Shown in pieces: positions 55,385 through 64,000 of a stretch of DNA of 64,000 nucleotides; within the stretch, counting starts at the first letter, position 1; the number at the start of each line of letters is the position of its first letter. A program made the position numbers and the translations under genes. The stretch comes from an uncultured Poribacteria bacterium (lineage in GTDB: Bacteria; Poribacteria; WGA-4E; WGA-3G), in assembly GCA_951828385.1 (NCBI GenBank), contig OX639973.1, positions 3,277,200-3,341,199 of the forward strand, given 5' to 3'. Below the pieces are notes generated by a model that was not told the origin of the DNA, did no database searches, and saw nothing but the letters and a program-made list of their open reading frames with translations.

Positions 55385-57571
55385 TTACTCCCACAGAATC
55401 ACTGTACCGTCCCGACTTCTACTTGCGATTGTCTTTCCATCTGGGCTGAACGATACACTATAAATGCTGCCCCTATGTCCAGCAAGTTTTGTTTTAAGGG
55501 TGCCGGTTGCAACGTCCCACAAAAGCACCGCATAGTCTTGCCAAGCATCCCCGCTTGCGATGGTCTTCCCATCTGGACTGAATGCTACGCTATAGACACT
55601 TCCCGCATGACCAACGAGTTTCGTTTTGAGACTGCCTGTTGCGACACCCCACAAAAGCACTGCATGGTCCCCCGCGTCCCGACTCGCACTTGCGATCGTC
55701 TTACTATCCGGACTGAATGCTACGCTCCTGACCTCACCCTTATGCTCGGCGAGCTCAGCTTTGAGGGCACCTGTCTCTACGTCCCATAAACGGACCTCAC
55801 TTTCATAACTCAAATTGGCAAGTGTTGTGCCATCTGGACTGAACGCTATACGCCTAATCCTACTACCGGTATCGAGTATCCGTTTGACCTCACCCGTCGC
55901 AACGTCCCATAAAAAAACTTTATAGTCATAGTCGTCGTCATAGTCTTTCGGATTCCAAGTCACACCGGCAAGTGTCTTTCCATCTGGACTGAACGTTACA
56001 CGCCTGACCTCACCTGTAGGTCTTGTGAGTTTTCTTTTCATCGAACCCGTTGTGACGTCCCAGAAAATAACCTGACTGTTGATATAATTCGCACCGTCAG
56101 GTGTCACACCGGCAAGCGTCTTTCCATCCGAACTGAACGATAGACTCCTGACACTGCCTCTATATCCGGTGAGTTTTCTTTTTATTGAACCAGTTGCGAT
56201 GTCCCACAAATGAACCTTCCTATCCGAACTTGCACTTGCAAGTGTCGTGCTATCTGGACTGAACGCTACACTATTGACAGCATCCATATCAAGTTTCATT
56301 TTCACCGAATCCGTTGCAACGTCCCACAAACGAAGCGCACCGCCACCACTTCGACTCGCGATTGTCTTTCCGTCTGGACTGAATACTACACTATTGGCGC
56401 TGCCTGTATGCCCTGTGAGTTTCGCTTTCACTGAACCCGTCTCGACATCCGAGAAAAAAACAGCGTGGTCTCCTTCGCCCTGATTTGCACTTACAAGTGT
56501 CTTTCCATCCGGACTGAACAATACATGACTGACCATAGCCGTATGCCCTATAAGTTTCGCTTTCACCGAATTCGTCTCAACATCCCAGAAAAATACCGTA
56601 GGATCCCTCTCACTGCGACTCGCGCTTACAAGCGTCTTTCCATCTGGACTGAACGCTACACTGTTGACTACAGTTGTATGCCCTGTGAGTTTCGCTTTCA
56701 CCGACTCTGTCGCAATATCCCAGAAAAGAATTGTCTTGTTTGAACAACTCGCGATTGTCTTTCCATCCGGACTGAACGCTACACTATTGACCCTATGCGT
56801 ATGACCAGTGAGTGTCAATTTTACCACACCTGTCTCAACATCCCAGAAAAGAATTGTCCTGTTTGAGCAACTCGCGATTGTCTTTCCATCCGGACTGAAT
56901 GCTAAATTATCGACAGAGAACTCATCTCCTGCAAGTGTCGTTTTGAAGTTGCCCGTCGCAACGTCCCACAAGCACACCGTATCGTCATAACTCCGACCAC
57001 CACTGGCGAGTGTAGACCCATCCGGACTGAACAAGACGCTACCGATCCCGCTTGTATGTCCTGTGAGTGTTGCTTTAAGTGTGCCTGTCGCAACGTCCCA
57101 CAGACGAACCGTGCTATCATAACTCCCACTTGCAAGTATCGTGCCATCTGGACTGAACGATATACTCTTGATCCCACTCGTATGTCCGGTGAAGGTCGCT
57201 TTCACACCACCCGTCCCAACATCCCACAAACGAACCGTACAGTCCATATCTCCACCGCCACTGGCAAGTGTCTCGCTATCTGGACTGAACGATAAACTGT
57301 AGATCCAGTCCATACGTCCAGGGAGAAATGCAAGTTCTTGGGATGTTTTGGTATCATACAACCATATACCGATGTTACTTCCTACGGCAAGCAACGAACC
57401 GTCTGGAGAATATATGACCTTTTCTACGCTCCCTTTACCGAGACGCGCTTTGGCACCCTCGGGTAAACTGAGTTGCGTATATGCCACATCCTGCGCGAAC
57501 CCAAGGCGGATACTGGTGCTTGAAACCATTAGGAACATTAAGGTGAACAAAAACGTTGCTTTTACTTTCAT
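55385..57571 (-). CDS. Exported WD40-repeat protein
   Basis: 728 residues from ATG 57571 (MKVKATFLFTLMFLMVSSTS), which AGAGGA precedes; the frame is open to 57628. A signal peptide is followed by about fifteen WD40 blades, each with the FSPDGKTIASxS and LWDV pattern and LTGH or LAGH connectors. Adjacent blades are close to identical in places (for example the two CSNRTILFWD/CSNKTILFWD blades around 250-300), which indicates recent blade duplication. It probably heads the VCBS array. Related to the WD40 protein at 32575 but with more regular blades. Confidence 0.88.
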   Translation of the reverse strand: MKVKATFLFTLMFLMVSSTSIRLGFAQDVAYTQLSLPEGAKARLGKGSVEKVIYSPDGSLLAVGSNIGIWLYDTKTSQELAFLPGRMDWIYSLSFSPDSETLASGGGDMDCTVRLWDVGTGGVKATFTGHTSGIKSISFSPDGTILASGSYDSTVRLWDVATGTLKATLTGHTSGIGSVLFSPDGSTLASGGRSYDDTVCLWDVATGNFKTTLAGDEFSVDNLAFSPDGKTIASCSNRTILFWDVETGVVKLTLTGHTHRVNSVAFSPDGKTIASCSNKTILFWDIATESVKAKLTGHTTVVNSVAFSPDGKTLVSASRSERDPTVFFWDVETNSVKAKLIGHTAMVSHVLFSPDGKTLVSANQGEGDHAVFFSDVETGSVKAKLTGHTGSANSVVFSPDGKTIASRSGGGALRLWDVATDSVKMKLDMDAVNSVAFSPDSTTLASASSDRKVHLWDIATGSIKRKLTGYRGSVRSLSFSSDGKTLAGVTPDGANYINSQVIFWDVTTGSMKRKLTRPTGEVRRVTFSPDGKTLAGVTWNPKDYDDDYDYKVFLWDVATGEVKRILDTGSRIRRIAFSPDGTTLANLSYESEVRLWDVETGALKAELAEHKGEVRSVAFSPDSKTIASASRDAGDHAVLLWGVATGSLKTKLVGHAGSVYSVAFSPDGKTIASGDAWQDYAVLLWDVATGTLKTKLAGHRGSIYSVSFSPDGKTIASRSRDGTVILWE

Positions 57572-57644
57572 GTGTTGATTCCTCTTTTTCAGACAGAAAG
57601 TTTTGGTTAAATAACCGAAACGGAACATATTTTTCCTCCTGCCA

Positions 57645-57678
57645 TTAAAGACACAATTTTGGGGTGGAAAACGTGCAT
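57645..57678 (-). promoter_or_regulatory. Bipartite motif upstream of WD40/VCBS cluster
   Basis: Minus strand: ATGCACGTTTTC (57678-57667), 11 bases, TGTGTCTTTAA (57655-57645), 74 bases before the WD40 start. It is identical in both blocks to the motif at 48894-48926. The remaining intergenic bases to 57888 show no further gene. Confidence 0.6.
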
Positions 57679-57888
57679 TCTGTAAAAAAAGTGAAATAAA
57701 TTTGGATTTTTTTATGGGTTGTCCGGCGAGTGTCGGGATAGACCTTTACCCATTTAGGACTCATCCCTCCAATTTAATTATAACATCTGTTGAAACCGAT
57801 TGCGAAAAAAGCAAAAGACTGGGCAAATATTTTCTATTTGATTTCTCTGTGAAAATGCGGTAGAATGTCCCTCAAAGGAGACTTCTTG

Positions 57889-59649
57889 ATGAAACTGTTA
57901 TCCCATCTATTGGTTTTTACGATTGGCATCGGACTTTATGCCCCCGCAGCCGTTATTGACACACCTCCGTGGCAACCCACCGGAAAATACATACACCCCG
58001 ACATTAAGGAGAGTTCCGGCATCGTCGCGAGCCGGCAATTTGAAGGAGTCTACTGGACACTCAATGACTCCGGCAATCCCGCGACACTTTACGCCACAAA
58101 ACTAAACGGCGAATTGATCCAAGAAATCGCAGTGAAAGGTTCCGGAAACTTCGACTGGGAGGCACTCGGTATTGATGACAAAAATCAGCTCTGGATTGGC
58201 GAAATTGGTAATAACAGCAGGCTGCGATTCGATCTGAAAGTGGTTGTCATCAAAGAACCGGATCCATTCACCGAGACGGAGGCGGAAGTCATCGCGAGTT
58301 ATCCGTATCGGTACCCGAACGAAAATGTGGATGCGGAAGGGCTTTTTATTTTTGAAGGTGTCCCTTATATCGTCTCTAAAGAGAGAGAACGGGCGGTGCT
58401 TTACCGGTTTCCGACCCTGCAAACCGATACAAAACAGGTATTAGAAAGGGTTGGTGAGTTTGCTGAGGCGAAGTTCGTGACGGGTGCCGGTGTGTCAGAA
58501 GATGGCACGCGGCTTGCTGTTTGTACCTATGACGCGCTCTGGGTCTATCACAGCACAGCGGATGATTTAGCGAAAATGATTCAAGGTACACCGTGGCACT
58601 TACCGCATAGTTTCTATGGAGAAGCCGTCTGCTTTGATGGCTACAACCTCGTCCTGACAAACGAGGCACGGGACATCTACATGGTGCCACAATTTTGGTA
58701 TGAGAAGGAATGGACATTACCGCCAAAGAACACCCAATCCGCAATTGTCCTATTACCTAAAACAACGGCACACGGTGTAGCGGTCCAGGTGGAAAGTTAC
58801 AGCACCGAAGGCATTGATATAGGTGGTAGTCATGTTGCTTTCACGCCGGAGATTGTTGAGGAAACTGGATCCTTAACCGTCCCGATTGAGGCTCCTTACA
58901 GGGACGTTTATGAAATCCGTGCCGTTTTGACACGCGGGCAAGCGTATGCACAAGTTCAATTATCTGTCAATGGCACAGCAGTCGGGACACCCTACGATTG
59001 CTATGCTTCTGAGCCGATTGCTGGAACACTATTTTCATTTGGAACTGCCCCTTTGAATGCTGGTGAAAATCAGATAATGCTCAGCATCGTCGGGAAAGCA
59101 TCTGAAGCCACAGGTTCTAAAATCGGTGTTGATTCCTATCAAGTGTTACACGCCTCCCCTTATGTCAAGCGTTACATGATTTTGGGACCGTTCCCGAAGA
59201 CAGATATTGACACGATTGATGAACTATTACACCCTGAAGATCAATTGGATTTGGAGAAAACTTACACAGGTGTTGATGGCAAAGCCGTCCACTGGCAGGA
59301 AGCGACCACCAGAGCAGATGGGTTTCTCGACTTACGTAGAAACCTTGATCCTAACCCAATGACTGTCGGGTACACGTTGGTGTATATCTACGCGCCGAAA
59401 GCGACCGATACTGTAATGTTGATCGGCAGTGATGACGAGATCGCTGTTTGGTTAAACGGCACTGAAATCCACCGGAAAAGTATCAACGCTGGCGCAACGG
59501 CGGATGCAGATGCGGTGCCGTGTCAATTGAAAGCGGGATGGAACACGGTTTTGTGCCAAAAAGTTGATCTCGGATGGTCTTGGGGTCTCTATTTGCGGTT
59601 CACGGATGCAGATGGCGTTCTCAGATATGCCATCCACCCTGCAGAGTAA
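57889..59649 (+). CDS. Secreted beta-propeller protein with C-terminal binding domain
   Basis: 586 residues. ATG 57889 is chosen because AAGGAG lies 8 bases upstream; ATG 57865 is out of range. A signal peptide ends near PAAVIDTP. Residues about 30-290 look like a six-bladed propeller (SSGIVASRQFEGVYWTLNDSGNPATLYA, then GNFDWEALGIDDKNQLWIGEIGNNS and NVDAEGLFIFEGVPYIVSKERE). Residues about 300-420 are beta-rich (VRAVLTRGQAYAQVQLSVNG-like). A C-terminal domain with DDEIAVWLNGTEIHRK and LKAGWNTVLCQKVDLGWSWGLYLRF resembles those appended to secreted carbohydrate-active proteins. No enzymatic motif is clear. Confidence 0.75.
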   Translation: MKLLSHLLVFTIGIGLYAPAAVIDTPPWQPTGKYIHPDIKESSGIVASRQFEGVYWTLNDSGNPATLYATKLNGELIQEIAVKGSGNFDWEALGIDDKNQLWIGEIGNNSRLRFDLKVVVIKEPDPFTETEAEVIASYPYRYPNENVDAEGLFIFEGVPYIVSKERERAVLYRFPTLQTDTKQVLERVGEFAEAKFVTGAGVSEDGTRLAVCTYDALWVYHSTADDLAKMIQGTPWHLPHSFYGEAVCFDGYNLVLTNEARDIYMVPQFWYEKEWTLPPKNTQSAIVLLPKTTAHGVAVQVESYSTEGIDIGGSHVAFTPEIVEETGSLTVPIEAPYRDVYEIRAVLTRGQAYAQVQLSVNGTAVGTPYDCYASEPIAGTLFSFGTAPLNAGENQIMLSIVGKASEATGSKIGVDSYQVLHASPYVKRYMILGPFPKTDIDTIDELLHPEDQLDLEKTYTGVDGKAVHWQEATTRADGFLDLRRNLDPNPMTVGYTLVYIYAPKATDTVMLIGSDDEIAVWLNGTEIHRKSINAGATADADAVPCQLKAGWNTVLCQKVDLGWSWGLYLRFTDADGVLRYAIHPAE

Positions 59650-59873
59650 AAACCGTTCCAAAATCGGGGTTACAAACCCTCCCACAAGAGAAAAAGTACC
59701 TCTAATCCCAAAAACTTTACACGCTCTGTCCTATCACATTTTCCTACCTATAACCCTGCTTGTACCCATTTCTGTCAATTCAACGTTAAATAAACAGGTA
59801 AATATACCATCAAAGTTTAAACAGTGCAAATAGACACATCATTAAAGTTGAAAACAGCAGTGGGGTGTATTCA

Positions 59874-61847
59874 ATGCAATTCAATTCTCTTAGACGTAGC
59901 AAACAAAACTTGCTGCGAATCATACGAAAGTTCGTTTTAGTTGGGGTAATTCTGACAGTCATATCTGTTAGTGCCGGTGCTTCAAGCATAGCACACCGGG
60001 ATATTTTTGTCGGCGCGAGTGCACGCGCAGTCGGTATGGGGAGTGCTTTTACCGCAGGACCCTCCGCAAACAACGGTTTCCTCTGGAACCCGTCTTCATT
60101 AGGATTTATGGACGGTGCGGAAGTGAACATGAGTGGGATGCCGGTTTCAGGGGGCGCATCGAGTAGTGAGCAGGCATTCTCTGTCGCCGCGAACCCTAAT
60201 ACCCTTGGTATAACAGACAGAAATTTCGGGAACCTCTCCTTCGCGACATGGCTTGACGGCTGGGGCAGCAACGTAACTGAATCTACACAGATTGTGCTTT
60301 TCGGATATGGACTTGCGTTCGGACAAAACGCGTCAGCAGGTGCGAACCTACGCTACTATCAAAACAATACACCGATCAGAACGAATTTTCTATGGAGCGT
60401 AGATTTAGGGATGCAGTTTGCCTACCCATTGGAAAAATGGGGTGATAGGTTGCGGGTCGGTCTCAACTTCTCGGAATTGAGTAACGGTATTCGGGAGGAT
60501 GGTGTACTTCTTGAGAGTATACCCTTAGCTGCACGCTTCGGCACAACCTACGAATTAGGTCAGGACACACTTTTTTCCGCCGATTTTGCTGTCCGAGGCG
60601 AGAACGACATAAATTGGGGTGAACGCCTCCGATTCCATATCGGTGCGGAACGCTGGCTCATCAATGGACACTTCGGTGTCCGCGTCGGCTATACCACTTT
60701 AACCGCTTATGATACATTCTGGAGTGGCGAATTGGCACGCGGTTTAAGTTTCCGAAATTCGACGGGGCAACTCGATTATGCTTATGTGACTGGCAGTGAA
60801 TTAGAGCAGGAGGTCCACTGGATCTCTGCGACTTTACACTGGGGTCGGCGCGATACCAAACCTGCAGCAACCGTCATATCCCCTGAGGTCGTTAAAACTG
60901 AGGAAGCTCCAGCTGCACCGATTCTAATGCCGGCGACCCTCACCCCTGCTGTAACACCTGAAATAACTGCAGTAGAATTACAACTTTCAACGCACACAAT
61001 TTCACCCAATAACGACGGTGTTGCCGATAACACGACCTTCCGCTTTGGCCTCCAAGAAACTGGCGATTCGCAACGGGTCGCAAGTAGCACCTTGAAATGG
61101 CGGTTGAACATCCGTGATGAATATACCGAAAGTATCTGGGAAAAATCTGGGACAGGTGTACCCGCAGAGGGAATCGTCTGGAACGGCATCGCGAATACCG
61201 GTAGTTTGGTCCCTGATGGTAACTACGAGGTGCAGCTGCATCTTCTTGACACGCAAGGGAAAACCCACTTAAAAGATAGCAAGAAACTTGCAGTAGACCT
61301 TATTCCTACGACATTAGAACTCTTTGGGAGCACACCGACAACGGTCAGCGTGAAAACGTGGGATATGAGTCCGATCGCACATTGGAAACTTGAAATCTTC
61401 AATACTGCGAATACACTCGTTGAAGAGTTAGAAGGGGAAGGCTCACCGCCCGCCGAGATCGCTTTAAGCAAGGTGCAAACGCAGCCAGCCGCAACTTACA
61501 TCTGTAAGCTGCACGTGCAGGACATTGCCGGTAATCAGAGCACACAACAAGCGGAACTACAACTCGGTACAGACCCGCAACCGACAGCAGCACCGACAAC
61601 GTCAACAACCAGACTGACACTGATGGTCGGTTCTTTTGCGCAATCCAGTAACGCCGAAATGATGGCTGAGAATTTGGGGGGGATGTATCCAGATGAAAAG
61701 GTGCAGATATACACGGCTGTTGTTGACGCGAGAACGATGCATCGGGTAACGATTGGCGAGTTTAACGCGCGAGCAGAAGCAGCGGATCTCAAACAACACA
61801 TCCAAGAAACACAAGGGATTGAACCGATATTGATTACAGTTCAATAG
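59874..61847 (+). CDS. Outer-membrane barrel (PorV-like) with FlgD-type Ig and SPOR domains
   Basis: 657 residues from ATG 59874, preceded by GGGGTG; GTG 59865 is also possible. A signal peptide ends near SAGASS. The N-terminal region (about 45-325) has the PorV/UPF0164 barrel signature IFVGASARAVGMGSAFTAG, then NGFLWNPSSLGFMDGAEV. After a Pro/Ala/Thr linker, LSTHTISPNNDGVADNTTFRFGL starts a FlgD-like Ig region (about 370-560; VWNGIANTGSLVPDGNYEVQLHLLD). The last 80 residues (LTLMVGSFAQSSNAEMMAENL to ITVQ) form a SPOR domain, which usually binds denuded peptidoglycan. The protein may thus link outer membrane and cell wall. Confidence 0.82.
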   Translation: MQFNSLRRSKQNLLRIIRKFVLVGVILTVISVSAGASSIAHRDIFVGASARAVGMGSAFTAGPSANNGFLWNPSSLGFMDGAEVNMSGMPVSGGASSSEQAFSVAANPNTLGITDRNFGNLSFATWLDGWGSNVTESTQIVLFGYGLAFGQNASAGANLRYYQNNTPIRTNFLWSVDLGMQFAYPLEKWGDRLRVGLNFSELSNGIREDGVLLESIPLAARFGTTYELGQDTLFSADFAVRGENDINWGERLRFHIGAERWLINGHFGVRVGYTTLTAYDTFWSGELARGLSFRNSTGQLDYAYVTGSELEQEVHWISATLHWGRRDTKPAATVISPEVVKTEEAPAAPILMPATLTPAVTPEITAVELQLSTHTISPNNDGVADNTTFRFGLQETGDSQRVASSTLKWRLNIRDEYTESIWEKSGTGVPAEGIVWNGIANTGSLVPDGNYEVQLHLLDTQGKTHLKDSKKLAVDLIPTTLELFGSTPTTVSVKTWDMSPIAHWKLEIFNTANTLVEELEGEGSPPAEIALSKVQTQPAATYICKLHVQDIAGNQSTQQAELQLGTDPQPTAAPTTSTTRLTLMVGSFAQSSNAEMMAENLGGMYPDEKVQIYTAVVDARTMHRVTIGEFNARAEAADLKQHIQETQGIEPILITVQ

Positions 61848-61920
61848 CATGGCTATCGGAAACCGCCAGCAGTCAACTATCCGAATTCCGTTCTTGTCTC
61901 AAATCGTTTCTCCTCCTGCT

Positions 61921-61944
61921 GGCGAGGTTTCTAACCTCGCCTTT
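61921..61944 (+). terminator. Hairpin after the barrel-SPOR gene
   Basis: ggcgaggtt / aacctcgcc (9 bp, loop tct) followed by a short TTT run, 74 bases after the stop. It is terminator-like but the T-tract is short; related palindromes elsewhere suggest it may belong to a dispersed family. Confidence 0.5.
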
Positions 61945-62120
61945 CCACAACAACAATAGGCACGGCTTCTTTTGTCTGAATGCAGGTCGCATTTGGGCGA
62001 GTACGCCGCAAATCTCGGATTGTCGCGGATTGCGCGGATTAGAAGAGGTCCTTTTCTATCCTAACCATTCTTGAAGTCCAGAGGAGCAGCACCTGCATAG
62101 TATCTGATGGGTACTAGACG

Positions 62121-62336
62121 CGGTAGGTGCGGTTTCCTAACCGAACCGGAACTTAGCCACAAACTTTTCAGACATCAAAGGCCTCTTGAGTTCCGTAGGA
62201 ACGGTATGTTTATAGAAAAACGTCTCCACCGGCTCTTGAACCCTGTAAGGGTGGCATGTCTATAATAACGCCTACAAAATGCTGGCAGAAATCCCTAAGT
62301 TGACACCTATGTGCGGTTAGGAAACCGCACCTACCG
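62121..62336. repeat. Repeat element with 23-bp inverted ends and two covarying hairpins
   Basis: Bases 62121-62143 and 62314-62336 are perfect 23-base reverse complements (gcggtttcctaaccg core). Between them two diverged tandem units each hold a hairpin with a GTA loop: gttcc-gta-ggaac (62190-62202) and accct-gta-agggt (62240-62252). A third partial copy of the terminal repeat lies at 62383-62398. No open frame is present in 61848-62415. Confidence 0.8.
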
Positions 62337-62415
62337 GGCCTGGGAGGAATTAGAATTACCGATTTAAACAATTAAACTTCATGAAACCGCACCTACCGGG
62401 TTGGAATAGACAATT

Positions 62416-63255
62416 CTATACCGAATAGAATTCCGAAGCGTTTTCGTAAAAGAGTCTGCTTTTCTCTGTCTCTGACGCATCTTCGACAGCCCATAAGAGC
62501 GCGTCTACCCACTCCTGATATGTCGCTGCCAGCGTGCAGACGGGCCAATCACTCCCAAACATCAGTCGCTCATAGCCGAATGCTTCTATTAGATGTCGGA
62601 TATACGGCTTGAGCTCCTCACGCGTCCAATTCTCGCTTGCGGTCGTTACAATGCCTGATACCTTGCAATGGACGTTTTTAAAGGCAGCGAGTTCGCTTAT
62701 ATGCGTTGCCCACGGTTCAAATTGCCCACCTTTTATATCCGGTCCTCCGCAGTGATTGAGGGCGTGCCGCACATCTGGTGTCGCCTTGACGAGTTCGATT
62801 GCTGCGGGCAGCTGCGCATGGTTCGCACAGAGTTCAAATGAGAGATCAAACTTCGTCAGTAATTTCACGCCGTTAATCAGTTCAGGACTCGCGTAGAACT
62901 GTGGATCCGGATGATGCCACGCCATCCGGCGCACGCCTACGACGAGACCGAACCCTGCAAGCTGCTCAAGGATAGCCTCGGCATTGGGTTTTTCCAACGG
63001 TGCTGCCGCCGCGATTGCACCTATCATACCATCTGTCTCAGCGATCTCTGTTAACCACTCGACCTCTTTGACGACATCTGTTTCAGCGGGATCCCCCTCA
63101 ACGTGTACCGATTTGACGACGTTAAGGTCGCCAATCGCCGCGCGATAGTCTTGCGCTGTATACCGTTCTGCCAACAAGTCAAAACCATCAAGCCAAGGAT
63201 ATTCCAAGTTTTCAGTATCCCAGAGGTGTTGGTGTGTATCAATTATTTTAAGCAT
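62416..63255 (-). CDS. Amidohydrolase family protein (COG3618, lactonase-like)
   Basis: 279 residues, a metal-dependent TIM-barrel hydrolase. IIDTHQHLWD at the start has the HxH metal ligands, VKSVHVEGDPAETD follows near 48, HALNHCGGPDIKGGQ is near 165 and LMFGSDWPVCT near 240 ends with the conserved aspartate. These motifs fit the COG3618 group that includes L-fuconolactonases and 2-pyrone-4,6-dicarboxylate-type lactonases. Substrate is not predictable. The gene is divergent from the zinc peptidase. Confidence 0.88.
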   Translation of the reverse strand: MLKIIDTHQHLWDTENLEYPWLDGFDLLAERYTAQDYRAAIGDLNVVKSVHVEGDPAETDVVKEVEWLTEIAETDGMIGAIAAAAPLEKPNAEAILEQLAGFGLVVGVRRMAWHHPDPQFYASPELINGVKLLTKFDLSFELCANHAQLPAAIELVKATPDVRHALNHCGGPDIKGGQFEPWATHISELAAFKNVHCKVSGIVTTASENWTREELKPYIRHLIEAFGYERLMFGSDWPVCTLAATYQEWVDALLWAVEDASETEKSRLFYENASEFYSV

Positions 63256-63346
63256 CTGTTCTTCCTTATTTCCTATAGGTTAGACACATCCTGCAGTATA
63301 ACACGTTATCGGAATAGCGTCAATTTTCAGTTGGGAGAAAAATGAT

Positions 63347-63375
63347 TTGAATTTTACGGCGATATCCCGTATAAT
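63347..63375 (+). promoter_or_regulatory. Promoter of the YugP-like peptidase
   Basis: TTGAAT (63347-63352), 17-base spacer, TATAAT (63370-63375), 60 bases before the ATG. Confidence 0.75.
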
Positions 63376-63435
63376 TTCTTAACCGAATAAATATTTAACA
63401 ACAGAAAACAAAAACAGACTTTGGAGGTGTTTATC

Positions 63436-64000
63436 ATGTTTTGGGGTTTCTTTGACCCACTGTATTTTATAATTATAGCACCGGGATTCGCATTGTCTTT
63501 ATACGCGACGTTTCGCACAAAATCGACATTTTCAAAATATTCAAAAGTCGGATCGCGTAGTGGATTGACCGGGGCAGCAGCTGCGGAGTTGATGCTAAGG
63601 AGACAGGGTGTTAGCGGTGTGCGCATTGAACGCTCTGGTGGCTGGCTAAGCGACCACTACGATCCGAGTAAGAAGGCATTACGGTTATCCGAGGATGTCT
63701 ATTCCAGCCAATCGCTCTCTGCAATAGGTGTTGCCTGCCATGAGGCAGGACACGCAATTCAGGATGCACACGGCTACGGCATGCTCAGTTTGCGTACTGC
63801 GCTCGTTCCTGCGACGAACTTCAGTTCGACTTTTGCATTTATTGTGATGATAGCAGGCTTCTTTCTCCAGCTGACAGGCTTGATATTCGTAGGCGTATGC
63901 CTATTTTCAGTGGGAGTCGTTTTTTCACTGATAACGCTTCCAGTTGAATGGGATGCCAGCAAACGTGCGAAAGTTGCAATGGACGCAGCGGGGGTGCTTT
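63436..64000 (+). CDS. Zinc metallopeptidase, YugP-like (partial, 3' end outside window)
   Basis: ATG 63436 follows GGAGGTG. The 188 visible residues begin MFWGFFDPLYFIIIAPGFALSLYA (membrane helix) and include GLTGAAAAELMLRRQGV, SGGWLSDHYDPSKKALRLS and the zinc-binding ACHEAGHAIQDA near residue 98. They are followed by two further hydrophobic helices and LPVEWDASKRAKVAM. This matches the YugP/Zn_peptidase_2 family of membrane-bound metalloproteases. The frame is still open at the window edge. Confidence 0.9.
   Translation, partial: MFWGFFDPLYFIIIAPGFALSLYATFRTKSTFSKYSKVGSRSGLTGAAAAELMLRRQGVSGVRIERSGGWLSDHYDPSKKALRLSEDVYSSQSLSAIGVACHEAGHAIQDAHGYGMLSLRTALVPATNFSSTFAFIVMIAGFFLQLTGLIFVGVCLFSVGVVFSLITLPVEWDASKRAKVAMDAAGVL

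Overview
The window looks like chromosomal DNA of an uncultured bacterium of the Planctomycetes/Poribacteria sphere, most likely Candidatus Poribacteria. This is inferred from the divergent 16S gene, the paired DUF1501 and PSCyt/DUF1549-DUF1553 genes, phytanoyl-CoA-dioxygenase-like proteins, a bacterial selenoprotein N, and many secreted leucine-rich-repeat proteins with dockerin-like tails. I could not run any database search.

Layout. 0-2 kb: tail of a secreted protein, a PhyH-family dioxygenase and a polysaccharide deacetylase. 2-5 kb: a stand-alone 16S rRNA gene with a consensus promoter and its own processing stem, no 23S/5S downstream, a frameshifted secreted-protein gene, then a separately promoted tRNA-Ile(GAT). 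5.3-18.1 kb: four tandem A/B pairs of ABC-2 permease genes with no ATPase gene. A repeat element sits in every A-to-B gap; the fourth copy carries a four-helix-bundle (23S-IVS/Avd-like) gene. 18.2-23 kb: an orphan DUF433 gene and the PSCyt/DUF1501 pair. 23.1-32.3 kb: core metabolism on the minus strand (selenoprotein N with in-frame UGA, class IV aminotransferase, HisF, MurJ, ThiD, ThiE, RsmB, S20) plus a DUF2203 gene.

32.5-57.6 kb is a long minus-strand surface/secretome region. It holds two WD40 proteins, five tandem VCBS/FG-GAP-like secreted proteins (one frameshifted), an ECF sigma factor fused to a membrane segment and a large LRR domain, and a downstream set of LRR / glycosidase-like / dockerin proteins. 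The last of these is split by a 2-kb element with 13-bp inverted termini and a 4-bp target duplication that encodes two DUF1670-like proteins but no recognisable transposase. A bipartite motif is shared upstream of the sigma-LRR gene and of the WD40 gene that heads the VCBS cluster, suggesting co-regulation. 57.9-64 kb: a secreted propeller protein, an outer-membrane barrel with Ig and SPOR domains, a repeat-rich gap, an amidohydrolase and the start of a YugP-like zinc peptidase.

The items most worth follow-up are the DUF1670 transposon-like element, the four-helix-bundle repeat family inside the permease operon, the sigma-TM-LRR fusion with its candidate regulon motif, the bacterial selenoprotein N, and the self-contained 16S transcription unit.
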